Of a stretch of 64,000 bases of DNA, positions 18,888 to 26,170 are shown in pieces. Made by a program: the position numbers and the translations under genes. This DNA comes from Streptomyces caeruleatus (lineage in GTDB: Bacteria; Actinomycetota; Actinomycetes; Streptomycetales; Streptomycetaceae), in NCBI RefSeq assembly GCF_001514235.1, contig NZ_KQ948924.1, positions 186,001 through 250,000 of the forward strand, in the 5' to 3' direction. Position 1 is the first letter of the stretch. Each line of letters opens with the position of its first letter. The notes under the pieces are model-generated. The model was not told the origin of the DNA, made no database searches, and saw nothing but the letters and a program-made list of their open reading frames with translations.

Positions 18888-19976
18888 CTAATCCTCCGGA
18901 TCCTCCGCCAGGAACGCGTACGCGGTGGCGACGAACGGGTCGTGGGCGCGGTAGCGGCGCGTGCACAGCGCGACCAGGGCCGTGCCCGTGTCGGGTCTGA
19001 AGCCCAGGAAGGCCTGCTGGCCGAGGGTGGCACCGCTGTGGAAGTACATCGGGCCGCCGTCCGTGGGGTGCCGGAACCACGCCGTCGTGTGCACGTGCCG
19101 GTGCCCGAGGCCGCGCCGCAGGACCGGTGTGCGCACCGCCCGCAGCGCGTCGGCGCACGGGGTGCCGGCCGGGTCGAGGTGGGCTTCGAGGAACGTGAGC
19201 AGGTCGTGCGGGGTGGCGCGGACGGCGCCGGCCGCCTCGAAGCCGCCCGCGTCGAAGGGGAGGGTGGGCGTCTGCCCGTCCTTGCCGTGCCCGACGGCGT
19301 CGGTCTTCGGGTCCTCCGCGCACAGGGCCGTACCGCTGAGGCCGAGCGGGCGCAGCAGCTGTGCGGCGAGGAGTTCCTCCCAGGCCGTGCCGGTCGCCGC
19401 CGCCAGTGCGTGGCCGAGTACGGCGACACCGAGGTTGGAGTAGTGCCACCGGGTGCCGGGTCGGTGCCGTGGGCGGTACCGCAGGAAGGCGTCGGTCACC
19501 CGCTCGGCCGGGTAGCGGCCGTAGGGGTTGGTGCGCCAGGCGGGGAGCGCCCGTACGTAGAAGTCGGCCGGCAGGCCGGGCAGTCCGGCCGTGTGGGTGA
19601 TGAGGTGGGCCAGGGTCACCGGGGCCGTGTCGGTGCGCCGGCCCGGTGCCAGACAGGCTGCGGCCGACTCGCCGCCGGTCAGCAGGCCGCGCTGGACGAG
19701 GTGGGCCAGCAGCAGTCCGGTGAACGTCTTCGTGGCCGAACCGATCTCGTAGCGCAGGTCCTGCCGGGCGACGGACGGGGGCGCGGCGGTGCCGCCGCAG
19801 TGCAGGGTGCGTCGGCCGTGCCGGGAGACCGCGAAGACGGCGTCGGGTGCGTCGACGGCGTCGACGGCACGCTCCAGACGCTCCCTCAAAGTGGCGTCGT
19901 CGGTGGGCGGGCCGTCCGGCGGGGTCTGTTCGGTGTCGTCGGAGATGCCCGGCCAGGGCAGGGGCCGGCCGCTCAT
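18888..19976 (-). CDS. Serine hydrolase, beta-lactamase / class C family
   Basis: A 362-residue beta-lactamase-fold hydrolase. The SxxK motif is SATK in YEIGSATKTFTGL (about residue 82), YxN is YSN in WHYSNLGVAVLG (near 185), and HSGATLGQQAFLG gives the third conserved segment near 320. There is no signal peptide, so it is probably cytoplasmic, unlike true beta-lactamases; esterase, amidase or peptidase activity is possible. Its ATG overlaps the upstream stop by 4 nt. It is the last gene of the operon that begins at 22842, so its substrate may be the product of that operon. Confidence 0.88.
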   Translation of the reverse strand: MSGRPLPWPGISDDTEQTPPDGPPTDDATLRERLERAVDAVDAPDAVFAVSRHGRRTLHCGGTAAPPSVARQDLRYEIGSATKTFTGLLLAHLVQRGLLTGGESAAACLAPGRRTDTAPVTLAHLITHTAGLPGLPADFYVRALPAWRTNPYGRYPAERVTDAFLRYRPRHRPGTRWHYSNLGVAVLGHALAAATGTAWEELLAAQLLRPLGLSGTALCAEDPKTDAVGHGKDGQTPTLPFDAGGFEAAGAVRATPHDLLTFLEAHLDPAGTPCADALRAVRTPVLRRGLGHRHVHTTAWFRHPTDGGPMYFHSGATLGQQAFLGFRPDTGTALVALCTRRYRAHDPFVATAYAFLAEDPED

Positions 19977-20893
19977 GAGGCGACTTGGGTCAGTTCGGTC
20001 AGGGCGCGGGAGGTCGCCAGCACGGAGGCGAAGGCCGCGACCAGCGTCGGGTGGTAGATCATGTCGAACAGCTCGTCCGGCTCGCCCTGCGGCATCTCGC
20101 GTACGGCGGGCATGGCGCCGTCGGCCTGCTGTGCGGCGGCGAAGCCCTCCCAAGCCCGTTCGTCCAGGGTGGGGCGGGGCAGACAGGCGTCCACGACGAG
20201 GAGTTCGCCGAGCAGGTCCCAGCGCTTCAGGTCCAGCCAGTCGTCGATCCAGACCGGCAGCCACATGGCGAGGTAGTCGGCGATGTCCGGCGGCAGGCCG
20301 TCCGGGTGCTCGCCCCAGTCGGTGAGGTGGAACACCGTGTGGGTGACGTCGTAGGCGATGTGCCCGCTGACCGTCCAGGGCTCGGGTGTGCGGCCGAGCC
20401 AGGTGGAGCCGACGATGTCCGCCTCGGGCATGGAGGGCGTGAGGCCGAACCGGCGCTGGAACGCGGAGAGTCCGAGGCGCCGGGTCGGGTCCAGTTCGAG
20501 GGCGGCCCAGCTGTGCGTCCGGTGGTAGAGGACGGTGGCGCGCTCCACCTGGGGTTCGCTGTACCCCAGTTCCTTGTACGGCAGGTAGACCTCGAACGGG
20601 ATCGGCGAGAGCGGTTCGATGCGCTGGCCGCGTGCCAGCATGCGGCCGCCGTCCAGGGTGTGCCGCCAGGTGTGGTCCAGGAGCTTGCGCGCCAGCTCGG
20701 CCTGCCGGGAGCCGGCCACGCCCTCACGGAACAGCACCCGGCAGATCAGGGCCAGTTCGCCGACCGGTTTGAAGCGCTCCAGGAAGCCCACTTCCGGGTC
20801 GACGTCGGGTTCCAGACGGAATCCGTCGCGGTGGGCCCACAGCCACTCCAGGGCGCGCACGCCGACGGTGTGCATCAGACGGGTGTCGGTCAT
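19973..20893 (-). CDS. Unknown-function protein A of a five-gene operon (tandem paralogue of B)
   Basis: A 306-residue, largely helical protein of a family I know only as an actinobacterial uncharacterised type (possibly DUF6895). It shares an ordered set of blocks with the next protein upstream: LDPTRRLGLSAFQRRFGL versus QDPTRRLGVLKAERRSGI, THTVFHLTDWG versus THVVFHLTDWG, and WLPVWIDDWLDLKRWDL versus WLPPWLDTCLDAGMWDL. The conserved FHLTDWG and paired Trp/Asp could line a binding pocket. No signal peptide or membrane helix. Start and stop overlap both neighbours (ATGA). Function unknown. Confidence 0.8.
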   Translation of the reverse strand: MTDTRLMHTVGVRALEWLWAHRDGFRLEPDVDPEVGFLERFKPVGELALICRVLFREGVAGSRQAELARKLLDHTWRHTLDGGRMLARGQRIEPLSPIPFEVYLPYKELGYSEPQVERATVLYHRTHSWAALELDPTRRLGLSAFQRRFGLTPSMPEADIVGSTWLGRTPEPWTVSGHIAYDVTHTVFHLTDWGEHPDGLPPDIADYLAMWLPVWIDDWLDLKRWDLLGELLVVDACLPRPTLDERAWEGFAAAQQADGAMPAVREMPQGEPDELFDMIYHPTLVAAFASVLATSRALTELTQVAS

Positions 20894-21834
20894 CCGGGCA
20901 CTCCTTCGGCCTCGCGGCTCAGGCAGGTGACGGTCTGTGCCGCGGCGAAGGCGGCCATGAGCGTGGAGTGGTAGCAGTGCAGGAACCCCGGCTCGGTGTC
21001 CGCTGCGGCGTCCTCCTGGAAGGCCGCCTGCTGCGGGAGCGCGCCGGAGTCCAGCTGCGCCCGCGCGATCCGGGTCCAGGCGTCCTGGAGGGTCGCGGGG
21101 TCGGGCGGGTCCGGCAGGCTCGATGCCACGACCAGCAGTTCGCAGCCGAGGTCCCACATCCCGGCATCCAGGCAGGTGTCGAGCCAGGGCGGCAGCCAGT
21201 GCGCCAGATAGGCGGCCAGGTCGGCGGGGACGCCCTCGGGGTCGCGGCCCCAGTCGGTGAGGTGGAAGACGACGTGGGTGAGCGCGTATCCCGAGGAGCG
21301 CTCGAACGTCCAGGGTTCCGGCAGCCCGCCCAGCCAGGTGCGGCGCAGCGTCGGGTCGTCCTGCTCGGGCCGGTGGATGCCGCTGCGTCGCTCGGCCTTC
21401 AGCACTCCCAGCCGGCGGGTCGGGTCCTGCTCGGTGAGCCGCCAGCCCCGGGTGCGGGCCGTCGTCGCGGCGGCGGCCTCGTACCCGGGGTGTCGCAGTC
21501 CGGCCGACGCGAAGACGGAGTAGACCTCCAGCGGGTAGGTCGCGAACGGCTCCAACCGCTGGAGGTGGCGGAACAGTTCGCCCCGGCCCGTCTGCTGCCA
21601 GGCGAACCGCAGCAGGTCCGCGGCGCAGGCGTGCAGCGGGTCCCACGGCGGGCTGTGCGCGCGGACGCTCGCACAGGTCTGGGCGAGTTCCCCGAGCGGT
21701 TTCCAGGTGGCGTCCACCTGGCCGTCCGCGGTGAGCGCGTCCTCGCCGAGCGCGAAGTCCTCGCGGTGTGCGGACAGCCAGGCGAACGCGGCGGCTGCGA
21801 CGTCCCGGATCCCGCCGACGTCCAGGGCCGTCAT
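20890..21834 (-). CDS. Unknown-function protein B of a five-gene operon (tandem paralogue of A)
   Basis: A 314-residue homologue of protein A, placed directly upstream of it. It starts with VAAAAFAWLSAHREDFALG, matching ALEWLWAHRDGFRLE of A, and keeps DPTRRLG, TWLGGLPEPWTFE (A: TWLGRTPEPWTVS) and FHLTDWG. It has extra Cys residues (TCASVRAH, LHACAADL, CLDAGMWDLGCELL) absent from A. The shared layout shows tandem duplication followed by divergence. Its ATG overlaps the stop of protein C. No known catalytic motif is recognised. Confidence 0.8.
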   Translation of the reverse strand: MTALDVGGIRDVAAAAFAWLSAHREDFALGEDALTADGQVDATWKPLGELAQTCASVRAHSPPWDPLHACAADLLRFAWQQTGRGELFRHLQRLEPFATYPLEVYSVFASAGLRHPGYEAAAATTARTRGWRLTEQDPTRRLGVLKAERRSGIHRPEQDDPTLRRTWLGGLPEPWTFERSSGYALTHVVFHLTDWGRDPEGVPADLAAYLAHWLPPWLDTCLDAGMWDLGCELLVVASSLPDPPDPATLQDAWTRIARAQLDSGALPQQAAFQEDAAADTEPGFLHCYHSTLMAAFAAAQTVTCLSREAEGVPG

Positions 21835-22541
21835 ACGAGGGCTCCGGCCGCCCGCATGACCCGCGCCGCCTGTACCTGGAGGGCGACCCGGGGGTCGTTG
21901 CCGCCCATCAGTTCCACGAAGTCCAGGCCCGCTTCGAGGCCGAGGGTGTCCGGGACCGCTTCGAGCAGGGTCAGCCAGCGTCCCGCGCCGGCCGCCTGCT
22001 GCCAGTCCCTGCGGCGCACCGCCCGCACGAAGCCGCGGGCCACGTCGACCGGCCGGCGCCGGGCGGCGCGGGTGACCGCGCAGTCGTCGCCGGGCACCGC
22101 GAGGGGGGCCAGGACCGCTAGTTGGTGGGTCAGAACCTGCCATGTCGCCGCGTCGAGCCAGGCGGCGTCGGGTTCCGTGAGGTCGTCCGCGCCGGGTGGG
22201 CCGGCCGGGGCCGAGTCGAACCGCACCAGGGTGCGCCTCATGGCCCAGTGGCTCCATCTGACGGTGGGTGCCGCGTCGGCGCGCGGCGGAAAGGCCTCCA
22301 CCGTGTTCCGGAACGCGGCAAGTGCTCCCGGGGCGGGCGGAGTCGGGAAGAGGACGTGCGGCAGCAGAAGGTCTGCTCCCAGCACGCGAACGGCCGCGAG
22401 GGCGAAGCTGCCCTCCGGGTCGTCCGCCGTCGCTGTGTCGGACATGCGCACGTGGTCTCCGCCCCGGAGGGCGGAGACCACGTCGGTCGCAAGGTCCTGC
22501 ACAGCGCCCTGCAAGAGGGCCGAAGTGCCTGACTGCTCCAT
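21831..22541 (-). CDS. Unknown-function protein C of a five-gene operon
   Basis: A 236-residue helical protein with no recognised domain. Features include an acidic N terminus, the block LLLPHVLFPTPPAPGALAAF and a basic middle segment (TRAARRRPVDVARGFVRAVRRRDW). It is not obviously homologous to A and B, though it is similar in helix content and Trp spacing. The start ATG at 22541 follows GGGAGC and lies 25 nt after the stop of the small protein gene. It is coupled to B through an ATGA overlap. Confidence 0.75.
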   Translation of the reverse strand: MEQSGTSALLQGAVQDLATDVVSALRGGDHVRMSDTATADDPEGSFALAAVRVLGADLLLPHVLFPTPPAPGALAAFRNTVEAFPPRADAAPTVRWSHWAMRRTLVRFDSAPAGPPGADDLTEPDAAWLDAATWQVLTHQLAVLAPLAVPGDDCAVTRAARRRPVDVARGFVRAVRRRDWQQAAGAGRWLTLLEAVPDTLGLEAGLDFVELMGGNDPRVALQVQAARVMRAAGALV

Positions 22542-22566
22542 TCACTGCTCCCGTTCGGGGGTCCGC

Positions 22567-22842
22567 TCAGCCCTTCTTGGGGCGAGGGGTCGGCGGGGAC
22601 AGCAGCAGCTTGGTGTCTGCGGAGAGCAGCGCCAGGGCGGCGCACTCCCGGCTGTCGCGGTAGACACCGTCGGGCTCGGCGGGGTCAAGTGCCGCTTCTA
22701 GGTCGGTCCGGACGTGGGTGATCTCTTCGATCGCCTTGTCAACGGAAGGCATATCACCATCTCCTCTGGGGTCAGCCATAGCCTCCACAACCCAGATCAC
22801 CATATCGCCACAAAAGCCGCATCTTTTACCGGTAGGGGACAT
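22567..22842 (-). CDS. Small CxxC protein heading the five-gene operon
   Basis: With the ATG at 22842 the product has 91 residues. This start follows a perfect AAGGAGG at 5 nt. The first 20 residues carry KRCGFCGDMVIWVVEAM, a CxxC followed by hydrophobic residues. The rest is a soluble helical segment (SVDKAIEEITHVRTDLEAAL) and a tail PPTPRPKKG. Two further in-frame ATGs, at 22779 (70 aa, after GGAGG) and 22752 (61 aa, after AGAGGAG), are credible. The first 30 codons have about half A/T third positions, very unlike the rest of the gene. It could be a carrier, a zinc-binding peptide or a modified-peptide precursor; none is proven. Confidence 0.6.
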   Translation of the reverse strand: MSPTGKRCGFCGDMVIWVVEAMADPRGDGDMPSVDKAIEEITHVRTDLEAALDPAEPDGVYRDSRECAALALLSADTKLLLSPPTPRPKKG

Positions 22843-22990
22843 ACGTCCCTCCTTCAACATTCCCGCTCCCCGTGTCCGTCGTGCGGACGGCGTCCTGATC
22901 AACTCCCCTGTTCCGGTGACCAGTTGGACGGCGAGCGGTGTCGCGGTACGTCGCGCACCACCCCTGAGACCCACCTCACACACGACCCGC

Positions 22991-23017
22991 TGTCACAGAT
23001 CGCGGGTCCGCCCGGTC
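22991..23017 (+). promoter_or_regulatory. ECF41-type promoter of the AhpD-like gene
   Basis: TGTCACA (22991-22997), 16 nt, then GGTC (23014-23017), ending 37 nt before the GTG start at 23055. This matches the published ECF41 sigma promoter layout as I recall it (TGTCACA, N16, CGTC), apart from the first base of the -10 element. Carboxymuconolactone-decarboxylase genes are the classic ECF41 targets. Five more such sites lie at 29140-33730. Confidence 0.8.
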
Positions 23018-23054
23018 AGTTGGGTGTATCCCGCTCACAGGCAAGGAGATCACC

Positions 23055-23528
23055 GTGGAACCGCGTCTCGATTACTTCGGCCACCCCCTCGCAGGCAAGG
23101 TGCTCCGGCACATCAACACCGCCGGCAAGCTGGTCTCGGACTCCACGCTGCCGGAAACGGTCCAGGAACTGGTGAAGATCCGCGCCAGCCAGATCAACGG
23201 CTGCGGCTTCTGCACCGACATGCACACCAAGGACGCGGCCCACGCCGGGGAGACCGCACAGCGTCTGCACCTCGTCGCGGCCTGGCGGGAGGCCACCGTC
23301 TTCACGGAGGCCGAGCGCGCCGCGCTGGAGATCGCGGAGCAGGGCACCCGTATCGCCGACGCGGCGGGCGGTGTCACCGACGAGGCCTGGCGCGACGCCG
23401 CCAAGCACTTCGACGAGGACCAGCTCGTGGCGCTGATCTCCCTGCTCGCCGTCATCAACGCCTACAACCGCATCAACGTGATCAACCAGCAGCCCGCCGG
23501 GGACTACCAGCCCGGTCAGTTCGGCTGA
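23055..23528 (+). CDS. Carboxymuconolactone decarboxylase family (AhpD-like) protein
   Basis: A 157-residue AhpD-fold helical protein. The active-site segment INGCGFCTDMHTKDA (about residues 49-63) has the CxxC and the downstream His of AhpD-type peroxidases and alkylhydroperoxide reductases, preceded by the usual LVKIRASQ helix. It should act as a thiol peroxidase or disulfide reductase against organic peroxides. The GTG at 23055 follows AAGGAGATCACC. It sits behind an ECF41-type promoter, as expected for the oxidoreductase class associated with ECF41. The patatin gene begins 16 nt after its stop, so it may lead a five-gene operon. Confidence 0.93.
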   Translation: MEPRLDYFGHPLAGKVLRHINTAGKLVSDSTLPETVQELVKIRASQINGCGFCTDMHTKDAAHAGETAQRLHLVAAWREATVFTEAERAALEIAEQGTRIADAAGGVTDEAWRDAAKHFDEDQLVALISLLAVINAYNRINVINQQPAGDYQPGQFG

Positions 23529-23543
23529 CCCGGCGGGTGGGTC

Positions 23544-24458
23544 ATGGCGACAGGGTTGCACGCCCTACCCCGTCCCGTCGCCGTCGTGGTGGGCGCCGGC
23601 GGGGTGGTCGGAGCGGCGCAGGTGGGCGTCGGATACGCGCTGGAAGAGCGTGAGTTCAGACCGGACATGATCATCGGAACCTCGGTGGGCGCCCTCAACG
23701 GCGCCATCGCGGCCGCCCACCCGGACCGGGCCGCGCCGTGGCTGGACCATGTGTGGGCCCAGTTGCGCCGTCGCGAGGTGTACCCGCTCAGCCGCGTGAC
23801 CGCACGGGGCAGCGTCTTCACCGACCGGGGGCTGCGCCGACTGATCGCCCGGGCCGAACTGCCGTCGCGGATCGAGGAGTTGACGGTGCCGTTCACCGCG
23901 GTGGCCATGGACCTGGACACCGGCGCCGCGGCCCGCCTCGACCATGGCGACCTCGAGTCGGCGCTGCTCGCCAGCGCGGCCGTTCCGGGGATGCTGCCCC
24001 CGGTGGACCGTGCGGGCCGCACCCTCGTCGACGGCGGAGTGATCGCTTACGTCCCGGTGCTGGCCGCCCTGCGGGCCGGTGCGGCGAGCGTGGTGGTGGT
24101 GTCGAGCGGGCCGGAAAGCGCGCCGCCCCGGCCTCATGGTCCGCGCCGCAGTGCCGGGGCCGTCGCCGCCCGGGCCGGGATGCTGTTGCTGCACCATCAG
24201 ATCGAGCGTGACCTGCACGAGGTGGCCCGGCACATCCCGACGGTGGTGCTCCCCACCGGCATCGACGCCTGGCCCGCCCCGTGGGACTTCGGCCACTCCC
24301 AGCGGCTGATCGGCACCGCGTCCCAGGCGGCCGGGCGCTTCCTGGACGGGCTGCGCGTCGGCGGGCCGGGCCTGTACCGGGTCGACGGCCCCTCGGTGAC
24401 GCCCCCGGGTCCGGGCGGGACGTCGACTACTCCTTCCGTACTGGAGGCCGGCCTGTGA
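23544..24458 (+). CDS. Patatin-like phospholipase
   Basis: A 304-residue patatin-family acyl hydrolase. The nucleophile elbow is GTSVGA (near residue 45), the oxyanion Gly-rich stretch is VVGAGGVVGAAQVGV (15-29), and the catalytic Asp is in VDGGV (near 163). The Ser-Asp dyad suggests lipid deacylation. There is no signal peptide, and the last 30 residues are Pro/Gly-rich. It overlaps the glycosyltransferase start (GTGA). A lipid hydrolase followed by a sugar transferase points to lipid remodelling. Confidence 0.92.
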   Translation: MATGLHALPRPVAVVVGAGGVVGAAQVGVGYALEEREFRPDMIIGTSVGALNGAIAAAHPDRAAPWLDHVWAQLRRREVYPLSRVTARGSVFTDRGLRRLIARAELPSRIEELTVPFTAVAMDLDTGAAARLDHGDLESALLASAAVPGMLPPVDRAGRTLVDGGVIAYVPVLAALRAGAASVVVVSSGPESAPPRPHGPRRSAGAVAARAGMLLLHHQIERDLHEVARHIPTVVLPTGIDAWPAPWDFGHSQRLIGTASQAAGRFLDGLRVGGPGLYRVDGPSVTPPGPGGTSTTPSVLEAGL

Positions 24459-25681
24459 GTACCATCGCGTTCCTCAACATCGGCATGCACGGGCACGTCA
24501 ACCCGACGCTGCCGGTGGTGGCCGAGCTCGTCCGGCGCGGCCACAGGGTCACGTACCACACCTCGCCCGCCTTCCGGTCGGAGATCGAGGCCACCGGCGC
24601 GAGAGTGCGGCTCTACCCCGGGGGCGAGCAGCCGCTCCCCGATCCGCCGACGCCGGTCACGCTGCTGGAGTCGCTCGCGAGCACCACCGTCCGGCTGCTG
24701 CCGAGCGTGCTCGACGATCTGCGCCGGGACCGGCCCGACCTGATCGTCCACGACGCTTCCTGTCTGTGGGGCGCCGTGGCCGCCCGTGAACTCGGTGTGC
24801 CGGCGGCCTCGTCGTTCACCACGTTCGCCTTCGGCCGGCACGTCCCCAGCCCGACCGGCGCCTCGTGGCACCTGCTGGCGGGGGCATGGGCCCAGCCGCG
24901 CAGCGTACGGGGGTACGTCCGCTCCCGCCGGGAGCTGCGCCGCCGCTTCGACGCCCGCGGCCTGCCCCTGGTCGACCTGCTGAACATCCGCCAGCCGCTC
25001 AACTTGGTCTACACCTCACGGGCGTTCCAGCCGGCCGTCGAGGACTTCGACGCGTCCTACCGTTTCGTCGGCCCCAGCATCGGCGCCCGCCCGGCCGACC
25101 CGTCGTTCGAGGCCGACCGGCTCCACGACCCGGTGCTGTACGCCTCGCTGGGCACGGTGTTCGGCGCCGACCCGAAGCTGCTGCGGACGTTCGCGAGCGC
25201 GCTCGCCCCCCTGGGCGGCACCGTGATCGTCTCGACCGGGCAGAGCGACCCGGACGCGCTGGGGCCGCTGCCGGCGAACGTGCTTCCCCTGCGGTTCGTT
25301 CCGCAGCTCGAAGTACTGGACCGCGCGGCGCTGTTCGTCACCCACGGCGGGATGAACAGTGTGAACGAGGCGATGCACGCGGGCGTCCCGATGCTGGTGG
25401 TCCCGCAGGGCGCCGACCAGCCGATGACCGCCGCCCGCGTCGTCGAGCTCGGCGCAGGCCTGTCCCTCGGCACCGAGGACGTCGCGAAGGGCTCCGTACG
25501 TGCCCTCGCCCGGCGCCTGCTGCACGAGCCCGGGTTCCGGACGGCCGCCGCCGCCCTGAAGGCCGCCCAGCACGCGGCGGGCGGGTACCGGCGGGCCGCC
25601 GACGAGCTCGAACAGTACGTACGGGGCGCCGGCCCGGACCGTCCGGCGGTGGTCGCCGTCGATCCGTCGCAGCGGGGCTGA
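24455..25681 (+). CDS. GT1-family glycosyltransferase (macrolide/lipid glucosyltransferase type)
   Basis: A 408-residue GT-B enzyme of the MGT/UGT group. The N terminus IAFLNIGMHGHVNPTLPVV is the acceptor-side Rossmann start. The C-terminal donor-binding motif is THGGMNSVNEAMHAGVPMLV followed by PQGADQPMTAARV. UDP-glucose or a related sugar is the likely donor, and a convergent galU gene lies 1.5 kb away. The acceptor is unknown; the operon context (patatin, membrane protein, hydrolase) favours a lipid or hydrophobic molecule. The GTG start overlaps the patatin stop by 4 nt. Confidence 0.92.
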   Translation: MSTIAFLNIGMHGHVNPTLPVVAELVRRGHRVTYHTSPAFRSEIEATGARVRLYPGGEQPLPDPPTPVTLLESLASTTVRLLPSVLDDLRRDRPDLIVHDASCLWGAVAARELGVPAASSFTTFAFGRHVPSPTGASWHLLAGAWAQPRSVRGYVRSRRELRRRFDARGLPLVDLLNIRQPLNLVYTSRAFQPAVEDFDASYRFVGPSIGARPADPSFEADRLHDPVLYASLGTVFGADPKLLRTFASALAPLGGTVIVSTGQSDPDALGPLPANVLPLRFVPQLEVLDRAALFVTHGGMNSVNEAMHAGVPMLVVPQGADQPMTAARVVELGAGLSLGTEDVAKGSVRALARRLLHEPGFRTAAAALKAAQHAAGGYRRAADELEQYVRGAGPDRPAVVAVDPSQRG

Positions 25682-25684
25682 GCG

Positions 25685-26170
25685 ATGTCACTCGTCATCG
25701 TGCTGCTGCTGTTCGCCGGGCTGTCCGAGGCCGCCGGGCGGATCCTGCCGCTGCTGGCGCGCCGACCCGGCATGTCACGGCGGCTCGTGCCCGGACTGCT
25801 GCTGGCCGCCGGCCTCGTCGAGGCCGCCGTACTGGCCCTGTGGCCGCTGACCGCGGGGACCCTGGCCGAGCTCCTGGTGTCCCCGGCACCGCCGGGCGAC
25901 GCACTGGCGTGGACGCCAGGCCTGGTCGCGCCGCTGGTCCTCGCCGGCGTCCTCGCGTTCCCGCTGCTCGGGCCGCTGCTCCATCTGCTGCTCTTCGTCG
26001 GGGTCGGGGCGGGCCTGGCCGAGCCGCTGGCGGACGCGACCGAGCTCGGCTGGTGGGGGGCCGCCGGCTGCGTCGCCGTGGCCGGTGTCGGACTCGGGGT
26101 CGCCGTAGGAGCCGTTCGGCGTCTGGTCGTGAGGTTCAGCGCGCCCCGGACACCGGAGCCGATCGCATGA
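25685..26170 (+). CDS. Small integral membrane protein, unknown
   Basis: A 161-residue hydrophobic protein with about four predicted transmembrane segments, centred near residues 8, 42, 90 and 130, separated by short Arg-containing loops. No family recognised. It begins 3 nt after the glycosyltransferase stop and overlaps the next gene by ATGA. It may anchor the glycosyltransferase or move its product. Confidence 0.8.
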   Translation: MSLVIVLLLFAGLSEAAGRILPLLARRPGMSRRLVPGLLLAAGLVEAAVLALWPLTAGTLAELLVSPAPPGDALAWTPGLVAPLVLAGVLAFPLLGPLLHLLLFVGVGAGLAEPLADATELGWWGAAGCVAVAGVGLGVAVGAVRRLVVRFSAPRTPEPIA

